A stretch of 64,000 bases of DNA from NCBI GenBank assembly GCA_963739515.1, contig CAVUAO010000002.1, positions 372,001-436,000 on the forward strand. The letters are read 5' to 3'. Positions within the stretch are counted from its first letter, which is position 1; the number at the start of each line of letters is the position of its first letter. The notes below the pieces were generated by a model. The model was not told the origin of the DNA. It searched no databases and saw only the letters and a program-made list of their open reading frames with translations. The position numbers were made by a program, and so were the translations under genes. This document shows, one piece after another, positions 24,509-32,289 of this stretch. This stretch comes from JBFYTX01 sp963739515. GTDB lineage: Bacteria > Chloroflexota > Dehalococcoidia > Dehalococcoidales > RBG-16-60-22.

Positions 24509-25300
24509 ATGCTTAAGCTAAATAACATTGAGGTCACCTATCTCAATGTCATCAGGGTATTACATGGCGTTTCCATGAATGTGGAAGACGGCGCCATCGT
24601 CGCCTTACTCGGCGCCAACGGCGCCGGAAAGAGCACTACCCTGAAAGCCATTTCCGGACTGCTACATATCGAGGAGGGGGAAGTTTCCGACGGGAGTATC
24701 GAGTGGAACGGCGAGAGAATCGATAAGAAGAACGCCGAGGCGATAGGCAAAATGGGCATCATCCAGGCGCTGGAGGGGAGGCACGTCTTCGAGCACCTCA
24801 ACACCGAGGAGAACCTCATGGTGGGGGCGCATAATCGAAGCGACCGCCGCGCGGTAAAAGACGACCTGGAGATGGTCTACGATTATTTCCCGCGTCTCAA
24901 AGAGCTGCGGCGGAACACGGCCGGCTACCTTTCCGGCGGCGAACAGCAGATGCTGGTCATCGGCCGGGCGATGATGGCGACGCCGAAGCTGATGATGCTG
25001 GACGAACCATCGCTGGGTCTGGCCCCGCTACTGGTAGAAGAGATATACAATATTATCAAGCGGTTTAACACGGAGCAAAAGACCTCGGTGCTGCTGGTGG
25101 AACAGAACGTGCGCGTCGCCCTGAGCATCGCCCACTACGGTTACGTCATGGAAAACGGGAGGGTCGTGCTTGACGGCAGCACCGATTTCCTGAAGAATAA
25201 CGAGGACGTGAAAGAATTTTACATGGGGCTTTCCGCCCTCGGCACCAAAAAGAGCTACCGCGAGGTGAAGCACTACAAGAGGAGAAAGAGATGGCTGTAA
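24509..25300 (+). CDS. livF: Branched-chain amino-acid-type ABC ATPase LivF
   Basis: 263 residues. Walker A is GANGAGKST, the LivF hallmark ALEGRHVFEHLNTEENL follows, the signature is YLSGGEQQM, and Walker B is LMMLDEPSLGLAP. The H-loop region has Gln-Asn instead of His (LLVEQNV), which is normal for LivF. It is about 25 residues longer than typical at the C-terminus (KKSYREVKHYKRRKRWL), where the coding sequence overlaps the start of the next gene by 10 bp. Confidence 0.92.
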   Translation: MLKLNNIEVTYLNVIRVLHGVSMNVEDGAIVALLGANGAGKSTTLKAISGLLHIEEGEVSDGSIEWNGERIDKKNAEAIGKMGIIQALEGRHVFEHLNTEENLMVGAHNRSDRRAVKDDLEMVYDYFPRLKELRRNTAGYLSGGEQQMLVIGRAMMATPKLMMLDEPSLGLAPLLVEEIYNIIKRFNTEQKTSVLLVEQNVRVALSIAHYGYVMENGRVVLDGSTDFLKNNEDVKEFYMGLSALGTKKSYREVKHYKRRKRWL

Positions 25301-26574
25301 AATCCCGGAAGGGCGAATTTTTCGACGAGCTGGAAATTATGTCGCCGGCAGCCCGTCAACAGTATCTCGACAGGAAACTCGCCGAGACCATAGCCTACGC
25401 CTATAAACATGCCCCCGCGGTTAAAACATTGCTGGACAAAGCGGGCGTTGCCCCCGACCAGATACACAGGGTGAAAGACCTGGAAAAGCTCCCTGTAACG
25501 CGTAAAACAGACTTACTCGAAATGCAGAAGGCGGAGTTGCCTTACGGCGGCGTCCTGGCCATGCCCCCGGAAAACGTCGAACGCGTGTTTATTTCTCCCG
25601 GCCCGATTTATGAAATTCAACCCTCCAGCGTCAAATGGTTCGCCAAGTCGTTCTGGGCGGCGGGGTTCAGGAAGGGCGACGTCGTGATCAATACTTTTAC
25701 CTATCACATGTCCCCGGCGGGCATTTTATTCCATGAGGGTATCCGCGGGTGCGGGGCGACGGTAGTGGTCGCCGGCACGGGCAATACCGACCTACAGTTA
25801 CAGATTATGAAGGACCTGAAAGTCACCGGGTTCGTGGGGACGCCCAGTTTTCTGAATACTATCATCAAGCGGGCGGAGGAAACGGGACATAACGTTAAAA
25901 AAGACCTTTACATCAAACGCGCCTGGTTCACCGGGGAAATGCTGCCGTCTTCTCTCCGCAAGACCTTCGAGAATGATTATAACATCGATACCTTCCAGAC
26001 TTACGCCGTGACCGAGCCGGGCGGCGCCATCGCTTACGAATGCCACTGCAAGTCCGGCATGCACCTCATGGATGAATATGTCACGGAAATCGTCGACCCC
26101 GAGACCGGAAAACAATTAGGTCCGGGAGAGGTCGGGGAAATCGTGACGACGCAGCTGCAGAATAAAAACTGGGGGCTGATACGGTTCGGGACGGGCGATT
26201 TGTCCTCCTACATTACGGAGGAATGCGCCTGCGGGCGTACCGCCTACCGCATCACTGGCATCGTCGGCCGGGCAGGGGACGCGGTAAAGGTGCGGGGAAT
26301 GTTCATCGTGGCCAAACAGGCGGAACAGGCGATTATGGGCTTCAGCCAGGTCGCCAGGTATCAGCTTATCGTGGGACGCCGCGAGCACCGCGACGAAATG
26401 ACGCTGAAGGTGGAATTGAAAGACAGCGGCGTTGACCAAGCCAGATTATCACTTGACATAAATAACAAGTTCCAGGACATCTGCCGTATCAAGATAGATA
26501 AGATAGAGTTTGTTCCTTCCGGTATGATTGCGGAAAAGCAGCAGGGGATTACCGACGAACGCAAGTGGGAATAG
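25291..26574 (+). CDS. Phenylacetate-CoA ligase-like AMP-forming enzyme
   Basis: 427 residues, the size of PaaK. Recognisable stretches are LEKLPVTRKTDLLEMQ near the start, the central nucleotide-binding fold, TYAVTEPGGAIAYEC (motif A5-like), LIRFGTGDLSSY (A7-like), ECACGRT and RAGDAVKVRGMFI. In this family the cysteines CHCKSG and CACG often bind zinc. It would form an aryl- or acyl-CoA from a free acid. The ATG lies inside livF after GAGGAGAAAG, so it is translated with the transporter. Phenylacetate itself is unproven; the family is broad. Confidence 0.85.
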   Translation: MAVKSRKGEFFDELEIMSPAARQQYLDRKLAETIAYAYKHAPAVKTLLDKAGVAPDQIHRVKDLEKLPVTRKTDLLEMQKAELPYGGVLAMPPENVERVFISPGPIYEIQPSSVKWFAKSFWAAGFRKGDVVINTFTYHMSPAGILFHEGIRGCGATVVVAGTGNTDLQLQIMKDLKVTGFVGTPSFLNTIIKRAEETGHNVKKDLYIKRAWFTGEMLPSSLRKTFENDYNIDTFQTYAVTEPGGAIAYECHCKSGMHLMDEYVTEIVDPETGKQLGPGEVGEIVTTQLQNKNWGLIRFGTGDLSSYITEECACGRTAYRITGIVGRAGDAVKVRGMFIVAKQAEQAIMGFSQVARYQLIVGRREHRDEMTLKVELKDSGVDQARLSLDINNKFQDICRIKIDKIEFVPSGMIAEKQQGITDERKWE

Positions 26575-26587
26575 GGGAGGATAACTT

Positions 26588-27580
26588 ATGAAAGCAATCA
26601 TCTGTACAAAATACGGACCGCCAGAAGTTCTTCAACTTAAAGAAGTGGAAAAGCCAACTCCCAGGAACAATGAAGTGCGCATAAAAATATTCGCGACAAC
26701 AGTAACATCAGGGGACTCTAGAATGCGAAGTTTCACGGTCCCTCTCTCTTTCTGGCTCCTTGCTCGAATAGCGCTTGGTCTTAGAAAACCAAAAAAAGCT
26801 ATACTGGGGTCTGAATTAGCCGGTGAAATTGAAGCAACAGGCAGAGATGTAAAAATGTTTAGGAAAGGCGACCAGGTTTTTGCATATCCCGGGCACAATG
26901 GTGGTGCATATGGCGAGTATATATGCATGCCTGAAAATGGGTGTCTGGCAATCAAACCCGTAAATGTGACCTATGAGGAAGCTGCCGCCATTCCTTTTGG
27001 GGGCAATACAGCCTTACATTTTCTGAGAAAAGGAAATATACAGAGCGGGCAAAAAGTGCTTATCTATGGAGCTTCCGGAAGTGTAGGTACTCTTGCAGTT
27101 CAGCTTGCCAAGTACTTCGGTGCGGAAGTTACCGGGGTATGCGGTACCACGAACTTAGAATTGGTAACGTCTCTGGGAGCTGATAAGGTGATCGATTACA
27201 CTAAGGGGGACTTTACCAAAAACGGTGAGACCTATGATGTTATTTTTGACGCAGTAGGCAAGAGTTCGTTTTCAGGTTGTATGAGATCTCTAAAGAAAGA
27301 AGGAATCTATCTTCATGCTGTTGCTACTCCGGCGGTGATGATTCGGATGCGATGGGCTTCGATGATGAGCAGCAAGAAACTAATAGGTGGGACAGCAATC
27401 CCTGAAACTGAAAACCTAATTTACCTCAAAAAACTCGTTGAGGCGGGGAAGATAAAACCTGTCATTGACAGACGCTATCCGCTGGAACAGATTGTCGAGG
27501 CTCACAGATATGTCGAAAAAGGGCACAAAAAGGGAAATGTAGTAATAACTGTAGAACATAGCGGCAAACCTGGAGGATAG
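26588..27580 (+). CDS. Zinc-independent MDR-family NAD(P)H-dependent oxidoreductase
   Basis: 330 residues of the medium-chain dehydrogenase/reductase superfamily, quinone-oxidoreductase branch. It begins MKAIICTKYGPPEVLQLKEVE, has GSELAGEIEATGRDV and GGAYGEY, and the nucleotide site GASGSVGTLAVQLAKYFGA. Catalytic-zinc ligands of alcohol dehydrogenases are absent. The gene is more AT-rich, with different codon choice from livF and the ligase before it, and it ends 5 bp from the convergent livG. It may therefore have been inserted between the transporter genes. Substrate unknown. Confidence 0.85.
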   Translation: MKAIICTKYGPPEVLQLKEVEKPTPRNNEVRIKIFATTVTSGDSRMRSFTVPLSFWLLARIALGLRKPKKAILGSELAGEIEATGRDVKMFRKGDQVFAYPGHNGGAYGEYICMPENGCLAIKPVNVTYEEAAAIPFGGNTALHFLRKGNIQSGQKVLIYGASGSVGTLAVQLAKYFGAEVTGVCGTTNLELVTSLGADKVIDYTKGDFTKNGETYDVIFDAVGKSSFSGCMRSLKKEGIYLHAVATPAVMIRMRWASMMSSKKLIGGTAIPETENLIYLKKLVEAGKIKPVIDRRYPLEQIVEAHRYVEKGHKKGNVVITVEHSGKPGG

Positions 27581-27585
27581 TCGGG

Positions 27586-28437
27586 CTAACTTTTCTCTTC
27601 CCCGAGGTAAGCGGCAATGACCTGCGGGTTGTTCTTGATCTCTTCCGGAGTGCCCTCGGCGATGATCCTGCCGAAATCAAGCACGATAATCCTATCGGCG
27701 ATGTCCATGACCACTCCCATGTCGTGCTCCACCAGCACAATGCAGCTGACGCCGTCCCGCAGCACCGGGGTATTTGGGTAGGTGACCCCCTGTCCCTCGA
27801 AGATATCGATGATGAAGCGGGCGATGTCTTCCTTTTCTTCCAGGTTCATGCCCGCCATCGGCTCGTCCAGCAGCAGGACTTTCGGCTCCAGCGCCAGCGC
27901 CCGCCCCAGTTCCACGCGCTTGCGCATCCCATAAGGGAGCATGCCCACCGTTTTCTTGCGAATCGACTCTATTTCCAGGAAGTCGATAATGTCTTCCACG
28001 GTCTGGCGGTGGACGATTTCCTCGCGGTGCGCCCGGCCGAAGTAAAGAGCGCTCTCGAAGGCGTTCTGCTTCATCATGACATGGCGGGCCGCCATAATAT
28101 TATCCAGGGTGCTCAGGCCGGTATACAACTCGATATTCTGGAAGGTCCTGGCCAGACCCATCCTGGCGGCTTTATCCGGGCGGATGCGTGTGATTTTTTT
28201 ACCGTCAAAGGATATTTCGCCGGACTGCGGCTTATAAAAGCCATTGATGCAGTTCAGGATACAGGTCTTGCCGGCGCCGTTAGGACCGATGATGGCCAGG
28301 ATTTCTTTGTCCCTGATATCCACATTGATATCGACCAGGGCCCGGACGCCGCCGAACGACAGAGAAAGATTTTCAATCTTTATCCTGATATCGGGGGATT
28401 CCTGGAGTTCGGTGCTCTCTTTATTCGGTGTCGTCAC
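27586..28437 (-). CDS. livG: Branched-chain amino-acid-type ABC ATPase LivG
   Basis: 283 residues from the GTG at 28437. Walker A is GPNGAGKT, the LivG landmark ARTFQNIELYTGLSTLDNIMAA follows, the signature region is LPYGMRKRVELGRALA, Walker B is LLLDEPMAGMN, and the H-loop is VEHDMGVVMDIADRI. The signature has YGMRK where most have YGxQR. A longer open frame to 28497 overlaps the upstream gene by 60 bp. The GTG at 28437 overlaps its stop as GTGA, which is the more usual coupling. LivG normally sits beside LivF; here it is alone on the opposite strand, facing the MDR gene. Confidence 0.87.
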   Translation of the reverse strand: MTTPNKESTELQESPDIRIKIENLSLSFGGVRALVDINVDIRDKEILAIIGPNGAGKTCILNCINGFYKPQSGEISFDGKKITRIRPDKAARMGLARTFQNIELYTGLSTLDNIMAARHVMMKQNAFESALYFGRAHREEIVHRQTVEDIIDFLEIESIRKKTVGMLPYGMRKRVELGRALALEPKVLLLDEPMAGMNLEEKEDIARFIIDIFEGQGVTYPNTPVLRDGVSCIVLVEHDMGVVMDIADRIIVLDFGRIIAEGTPEEIKNNPQVIAAYLGEEKS

Positions 28438-28700
28438 TGGCTTTTTAAAAGGCTGTCCCGGTATCGATTCAATGTCGCGCAATCCGCATCGAGGCACCGC
28501 TGGTTTTTGGTCCTGGCGGCGCGTTTTGTCTTTTTATCTTCCTTAGCGTATTTGCCGCGGCCGGTACACTTGCAGGCGCCATCGGCATAGACGATAAACG
28601 TTACCTCATCATCAACAGCATCGCAATAAACAGTCGTCGCGGTAACTTCCCAATCCGGCTTAACCAATGGCACCATCCATGTCAATAAAATCACTTTCAT
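28434..28700 (-). CDS. Conserved hypothetical protein (88 aa)
   Basis: A small protein with a hydrophobic-aromatic N-terminus (MKVILLTWMVPLVKPDWEV), a central TVYCDAVDDEVTFIVYADG segment and a Lys-rich tail with three cysteines (CKCTG ... CLDADC). I recall similar small proteins in Dehalococcoidia-type genomes, with the same CDAVDDEVTFIVY core, but know no function. The ATG at 28700 is preferred over one at 28733. Its stop overlaps the livG start, so the two are probably co-translated. Confidence 0.6.
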   Translation of the reverse strand: MKVILLTWMVPLVKPDWEVTATTVYCDAVDDEVTFIVYADGACKCTGRGKYAKEDKKTKRAARTKNQRCLDADCATLNRYRDSLLKSQ

Positions 28701-28737
28701 CTTACTATTTATCAAATTGGAATTCAAACGCATTCTC

Positions 28738-28766
28738 TTGATATTGGATACACGGCGGGGTTAAAA
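28738..28766 (+). promoter_or_regulatory. Possible promoter for the CAT-anticodon tRNA
   Basis: TTGATA (28738-28743), 17 bp, TTAAAA (28761-28766), ten bases before the tRNA. Confidence 0.4.
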
Positions 28767-28776
28767 TAGGGGGTCG

Positions 28777-28849
28777 GGGCTCGTAGCTCAGTGGTTAGAG
28801 CGGCCGGCTCATAACCGGTTGGTCGTAGGTTCGATCCCTACCGAGCCCA
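28777..28849 (+). tRNA. tRNA with CAT anticodon (tRNA-Met, possibly tRNA-Ile2)
   Basis: 73 nt, acceptor GGGCTCG/CGAGCCC with discriminator A, anticodon loop CTCATAA (anticodon CAT), T loop GGTTCGATCCC. The fully paired first acceptor base pair and the absence of the three G-C pairs of the initiator argue against initiator tRNA. An elongator Met or a lysidine-modified Ile2 tRNA cannot be separated by eye. Confidence 0.9.
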
Positions 28850-28972
28850 CTAATTCCTGATGACCTCAAATTAGCAAACAAGCTTGTGAATTACGTATGG
28901 TTGACAGAACGTAATTTTGCCAAGAAAAATTGTGCAAAGTGGTGAGAGAGAGAAAGTCTTAAAGATGGCCGA

Positions 28973-29386
28973 CTATTGACCTGACGAAGCCAGAATCCCG
29001 CTGGATACCTGGTCCTGCTGGACGGCCTGGAGAAGATAGTCAAGGCTGATTTTATAGCCTTCGTAGTGCTGGCGGTCGAATCGGGGAGTGCCCCAGTCGT
29101 AGGCGATTTCCAGACCGGCGGATTTTACCAGCAGCCAGACATGGTCGCTTTGCGCATAGGCTTCGCCGGTCATCTTAAGATTACCGATAATCGGCGTGGA
29201 GGCAATACCCAGGCCCTGGAAGTGACGGTACATCGCCAGGGCGCTATCGTCGCAATCAAAGGTGGCAGAAGGCGACGGAACTTGCGGGAAGAACATCGAG
29301 CTCAGTCGCAGAAGCGTCATGCCAACAAACAGGCAAACGAAGGTAATGGTAAATAACTTTACCAGTTTCCTGGAAAAATATCCCAT
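28973..29386 (-). CDS. Secreted/anchored transglutaminase-like cysteine-protein
   Basis: 137 residues. One N-terminal hydrophobic segment (about 11-32) would act as a signal or anchor. The rest shows a papain/transglutaminase-like triad in order: C45 in FDCDDSALAMYRHF, H82 in DHVWLLVK, D97 in AYDWG. The C-terminal 30 residues are unremarkable. Proteins of this shape are usually assigned to the bacterial transglutaminase-like superfamily, mostly proteases or amidases. The segment is short for a full domain, so activity is uncertain. It is divergent from the flavoprotein gene, with a perfect palindrome between them. Confidence 0.55.
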   Translation of the reverse strand: MGYFSRKLVKLFTITFVCLFVGMTLLRLSSMFFPQVPSPSATFDCDDSALAMYRHFQGLGIASTPIIGNLKMTGEAYAQSDHVWLLVKSAGLEIAYDWGTPRFDRQHYEGYKISLDYLLQAVQQDQVSSGILASSGQ

Positions 29387-29400
29387 ATTGCGATTATATT

Positions 29401-29426
29401 CTTAATTCGCCATCTGGCGAATTAAG
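29401..29426. promoter_or_regulatory. Perfect 26-bp palindrome in a divergent promoter region
   Basis: CTTAATTCGCCA / TC / TGGCGAATTAAG, two exact 12-base arms with a two-base centre, 14 bp upstream of the minus-strand gene and 24 bp upstream of the -35 box of the plus-strand gene. It looks like an operator for a dimeric repressor; a small hairpin is the alternative. Confidence 0.6.
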
Positions 29427-29449
29427 ATTCGCTAAAGATTGATAAAATT

Positions 29450-29478
29450 TTGATTAAGGTTTTATAAAAACGTATACT
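29450..29478 (+). promoter_or_regulatory. Promoter of the flavoprotein gene
   Basis: TTGATT (29450-29455), 17-bp spacer, TATACT (29473-29478), then GGGAGG a few bases before the ATG at 29504. Confidence 0.65.
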
Positions 29479-29503
29479 CGATTAATAAAGGGAGGTATAG
29501 ATA

Positions 29504-30076
29504 ATGAAAATTTTAGGTATCGTGGGCAGTCCGCGCCCGGGCGGCAATACCGAGATAATGGTCGAAGAGGTGCTGGCGACCGCCCGTAAAGCCGGGGCGG
29601 AAACCGATATATTCCTGGTCGCCGGCAAGACCATCAACGGGTGCGACGCCTGCGGCGCCTGCGCGCAGACCGGTAAATGCAAAATCAAAGACGATATGCA
29701 AACGCTTTACGAGAAGATGGACCGGGCGGACGGTATAGTTTTCGGCAGCCCGGTGTACTTCAACTATGTCACAGCGCAGGCCAAGGCTATCATCGACCGG
29801 ACATTTTGCTATCTCTTCAGCCATAAGCTCGCCGGCAAAGTGGCCGCGCCGGTCTTGGCATTAAGGAGGATAGGCGCCGGGCAAACGCGCGTGCAGGTTC
29901 AGGGCTGGTTCATCACCCAGGGGATGATAGCCCTGAGGGGGGCTATCGGTTACGGACCGGGCAAAGGCGAGGTGAAAACAGGAGTCGGCGGGGGCATCAA
30001 CATAACGGCGATGGAAGAATGCCGTAACGCGGGCAAAGAGATTATCGAGATGTTAAAAAAGCTGGGAGTGAAATAA
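29504..30076 (+). CDS. NADPH-dependent FMN reductase / iron-sulfur flavoprotein family
   Basis: 190 residues with a flavodoxin fold. The FMN phosphate loop is GSPRPGGNTEIM. CDACGACAQTGKCKIKDDM is the compact cysteine cluster seen in archaeal and anaerobic iron-sulfur flavoproteins, and GSPVYFNYVTAQAKAIIDRT is the second FMN segment. These proteins take electrons from ferredoxin or NAD(P)H to reduce oxygen, peroxide or quinones. It has its own promoter and a GGGAGG ribosome site. The palindrome upstream suggests it is repressible, perhaps together with the divergent gene. Confidence 0.88.
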   Translation: MKILGIVGSPRPGGNTEIMVEEVLATARKAGAETDIFLVAGKTINGCDACGACAQTGKCKIKDDMQTLYEKMDRADGIVFGSPVYFNYVTAQAKAIIDRTFCYLFSHKLAGKVAAPVLALRRIGAGQTRVQVQGWFITQGMIALRGAIGYGPGKGEVKTGVGGGINITAMEECRNAGKEIIEMLKKLGVK

Positions 30077-30300
30077 AACTAAAAAATAAAATTTTAAAAA
30101 AACAAATAAAAATTCAAATATTAATTTTGATTATTGAAGTTTGAATTTTGATTTATTATCCTTTTGATAAGCGGCAGGGGAGCTGCCCGAATTATTATGT
30201 AAATGTAGTCTTTATGAGCGCGTAACACTACATAACATATATTGTGCGCCCCAGCATTTAGGGTATAGAGAGTTTGACATAATATAAACGAAGGTTGGAG
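30077..30300. other. AT-rich spacer without gene
   Basis: Mostly A/T, with a weak inverted repeat (AAAATTCAAA ... TTTGAATTTT, about 30108-30150). No promoter boxes convincing enough to call and no coding frame. Confidence 0.5.
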
Positions 30301-30308
30301 TAGCTATT

Positions 30309-30830
30309 ATGGGTTCCGGCGACAATAAATCGGCAAAACGGCACCGTGACGATCTGACCGGCGAATATAAATTCGGGGACGCGGGCCAATTAATTATTTT
30401 TATTTGTTTTTTAGTTGTCTGGATTGGCGACTCTTTCTTTTTAAAATACACTACTTTCCTCAATGACTATATCCCGCTGGCGGTGCAAATTACCGTGGGG
30501 ACTATTTTATTGCTTATTGCTTTCGTTATGGCGCGTTCCGGAATGAAAATAGTATTTGGAAAAGTTAGAGAAAAACCAGGCGTCATCAGGAAAAGAATCA
30601 TGGGCGTTGTCAGACATCCAATATACCTATCCGAAATGCTTTTCTACCTGAGCCTGCTTTTTTTCAGGACCTCGCTGGCGGCTTTAGCCATCTGGATTAT
30701 CGCCGTATGGTTTCTTTATTATATATCACGATTTGAAGAAAAACTTTTGCTGGAACGGTTTGGCGATGATTACCGCCGGTACATGAAAGAGGTGCCCATG
30801 TATTTCCCGAGATTAAGAAGAAGGAAATAA
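30309..30830 (+). CDS. Isoprenylcysteine carboxyl methyltransferase-family membrane protein
   Basis: 173 residues with about four hydrophobic segments and the C-terminal signature of the ICMT/PEMT-like group: VVRHPIYLSEML followed by EEKLLLERFGDDYRRYMKEVPMYFPR, which bind S-adenosylmethionine at the membrane face. Bacterial members methylate small lipophilic or unknown substrates. The N-terminal 25 residues are charged and cytoplasmic. It stands between the AT-rich spacer and the convergent nuclease-like gene, with no operon partner. Confidence 0.8.
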   Translation: MGSGDNKSAKRHRDDLTGEYKFGDAGQLIIFICFLVVWIGDSFFLKYTTFLNDYIPLAVQITVGTILLLIAFVMARSGMKIVFGKVREKPGVIRKRIMGVVRHPIYLSEMLFYLSLLFFRTSLAALAIWIIAVWFLYYISRFEEKLLLERFGDDYRRYMKEVPMYFPRLRRRK

Positions 30831-30877
30831 AAGCATCAAAATAAATAGTGATATTATTATGTTAACTATGAGCTAAA

Positions 30878-31507
30878 CTATCGTTTTTTCGTTGGCTTGG
30901 TCTTGGCTACTTTGAATCTAGAAGTCTTTCGTTTTGCATTTTGTGTTTTCTGTTTCTTTACTGTTGTTTTGGTTTTGCTGGTTATTGTTTTTGGTTTTTT
31001 TCTTTCGACTGCTCTCTTCTTAGGTATGATCTTCTTGGTTCTATTGGTTTTCTTCTTGTTAGGACCCAGGACTTCTAGTACTGTTGACTGTTCAATTACC
31101 CAGATTGCTATTCCCAGATTATTACACATGACACAAAGGGGCTCCCAATTATCTTCTTCTATGAGGAATCTCTGTAGTTTTACTGGTATCGCAATTACCG
31201 GTACAACTGTATCAAAGTCCTTACGTTTCTTTTTGAATCGTAGCGCAGTTTCATAGATTTGGTAAGGAGCTCGTCTAAGATCGGAACGTCTAACTTTTAC
31301 TTCGCAAAGGTAGATTAATTTTGATTTCTTATTAAATCCATATGCGTCAGTTATATGACCGGGTACTACTTTCTGTTCAAAACCAGCTCGACCACATTTC
31401 TTCTCTAGATATTTACGTACTCTTTTAACAAATGTAGCATGACGAGTACTTCTTGGTTCTGGACCCAACAAATTTATCATTCTAATGACCTTAATATATT
31501 TTCCCAT
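30878..31507 (-). CDS. Putative PD-(D/E)xK nuclease-fold protein with lysine-rich tail
   Basis: 209 residues, not a family I can name. The first 150 residues contain HITDAYGFNKKSKLIYLCEVKVRR, that is D54 and then E69-x-K71 across a beta hairpin, the order of PD-(D/E)xK nuclease active sites. Residues 151-209 are a disordered, lysine/threonine-rich tail like those that bind nucleic acid. It could be a Holliday-junction resolvase-like, restriction-like or repair nuclease. The gene is strongly AT-rich and next to a gene-poor stretch with paired repeats, which suggests horizontal transfer. The nuclease fold is inference from one motif. Confidence 0.5.
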   Translation of the reverse strand: MGKYIKVIRMINLLGPEPRSTRHATFVKRVRKYLEKKCGRAGFEQKVVPGHITDAYGFNKKSKLIYLCEVKVRRSDLRRAPYQIYETALRFKKKRKDFDTVVPVIAIPVKLQRFLIEEDNWEPLCVMCNNLGIAIWVIEQSTVLEVLGPNKKKTNRTKKIIPKKRAVERKKPKTITSKTKTTVKKQKTQNAKRKTSRFKVAKTKPTKKR

Positions 31508-31570
31508 ATTATATTCCTATCAAGTAAAATGTCAATGCCTTTATGTAAACGTGCCAGTAAAAGAGTTCTT

Positions 31571-31592
31571 AAGAGGGGCGCTGGCCCCTCTT
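31571..31592. terminator. Hairpin in the upstream region of the nuclease-like gene
   Basis: AAGAGGGGC / GCTG / GCCCCTCTT followed by TTATTTATTT. The stem sequence is identical to that of the terminator at 13104-13129. No plus-strand gene ends here, so it may be a transplanted terminator or a repeat remnant. Confidence 0.6.
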
Positions 31593-31603
31593 TATTTATT
31601 TCC

Positions 31604-31677
31604 CCCTCCCTGAAAACGCAGGGAGGGGATGAAGGGGGTGGGTTACTCCAAAAAACAGGAAAACCCAGCATTTCAGA
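31604..31677. repeat. Dispersed hairpin repeat, copy 1
   Basis: About 74 bp starting with an inverted repeat CCCTCCC ... GGGAGGG (loop TGAAAACGCA), then GGGGGTGGGT and a second short stem AAAACCC-type segment ending GCATTTCAGA. It matches 32101-32176 at most positions. Confidence 0.75.
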
Positions 31678-32100
31678 ATTGCATCTGATAAATAGACACG
31701 ACTTAAAACCAAAAATAAAATCACTTTTTACGTAAGATAGAATTTACCTTATGAAGAATGTCACAATTAGAACACTTGATAACCCGCTTTGACATTTTTC
31801 CACTTCCCAAACAAGAGAAATATTTTGAAAAAAAATTAAACTATATTTACCGGTTGTCAATTTCCTACCCAAATATCTACCAAATTCCTATTGTATATAT
31901 TACTTTTGGGTGATATTATTTTGCAGATGATTAAATTCAAACCATTAAAGAACTTGAGACATATCAACACTTCCGACCTAGATGGAATCGTCTTTAATTT
32001 ACGTTTCGTCTATTCACAGCATGAAAATAGATTATCACCGGGCGAAACCAAGGCCCCTTGAAAGAATAAATGCAGAACTTACAAAACGCACAATATTTCG
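31678..32100. other. Gene-poor AT-rich stretch between two repeat copies
   Basis: No convincing gene. One 44-codon ATG frame (31927-32061) is present, without ribosome-binding site or recognisable motif. The composition is well below that of neighbouring genes in G+C. Being bounded by two copies of the same hairpin repeat, it may be the remains of an inserted element. Confidence 0.5.
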
Positions 32101-32176
32101 CCCTCCCCGAAAACGCAGGGAGGGGGATTAAGGGGGTGGGTCACCACTAAAAAACGGGAAAACCCGGCATTTCAGA
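32101..32176. repeat. Dispersed hairpin repeat, copy 2
   Basis: 76 bp in the same orientation as 31604-31677, with the same order: CCCTCCC/GGGAGGG stem with loop CGAAAACGCA, AGGGGGTGGGT, AAAACGGG/AACCCGGC, CATTTCAGA. The second small stem shows paired changes against copy 1 (AACAGGAAAACCC versus AACGGGAAAACCC). Confidence 0.75.
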
Positions 32177-32289
32177 CCCGCCGCCGTCCTTTTTAGACGT
32201 CCCGATGGTAACCAGGTACTCAAAAGTTCACGGAAGCCCTTAGATTTTGATTGTGGTGCGTCCCAGCTTCGGGGAAATGGCCAAACCGC

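Noticed and set aside
27724..28590. 288-aa plus-strand frame
   Set aside because: Antisense to livG and the 88-aa gene.
31439..31735. 98-aa plus-strand frame
   Set aside because: It runs over the start of the nuclease-like gene, the hairpin at 31571 and repeat copy 1; the translation is low-complexity from the repeats.
31927..32061. 44-aa plus-strand frame in the AT-rich spacer
   Set aside because: No ribosome site, no motif; length is within chance for such composition.
31604..32176. Possible CRISPR array
   Set aside because: Only two repeat copies, about 500 bp apart and 75 bp long with internal hairpins; no regular spacers and no cas genes.
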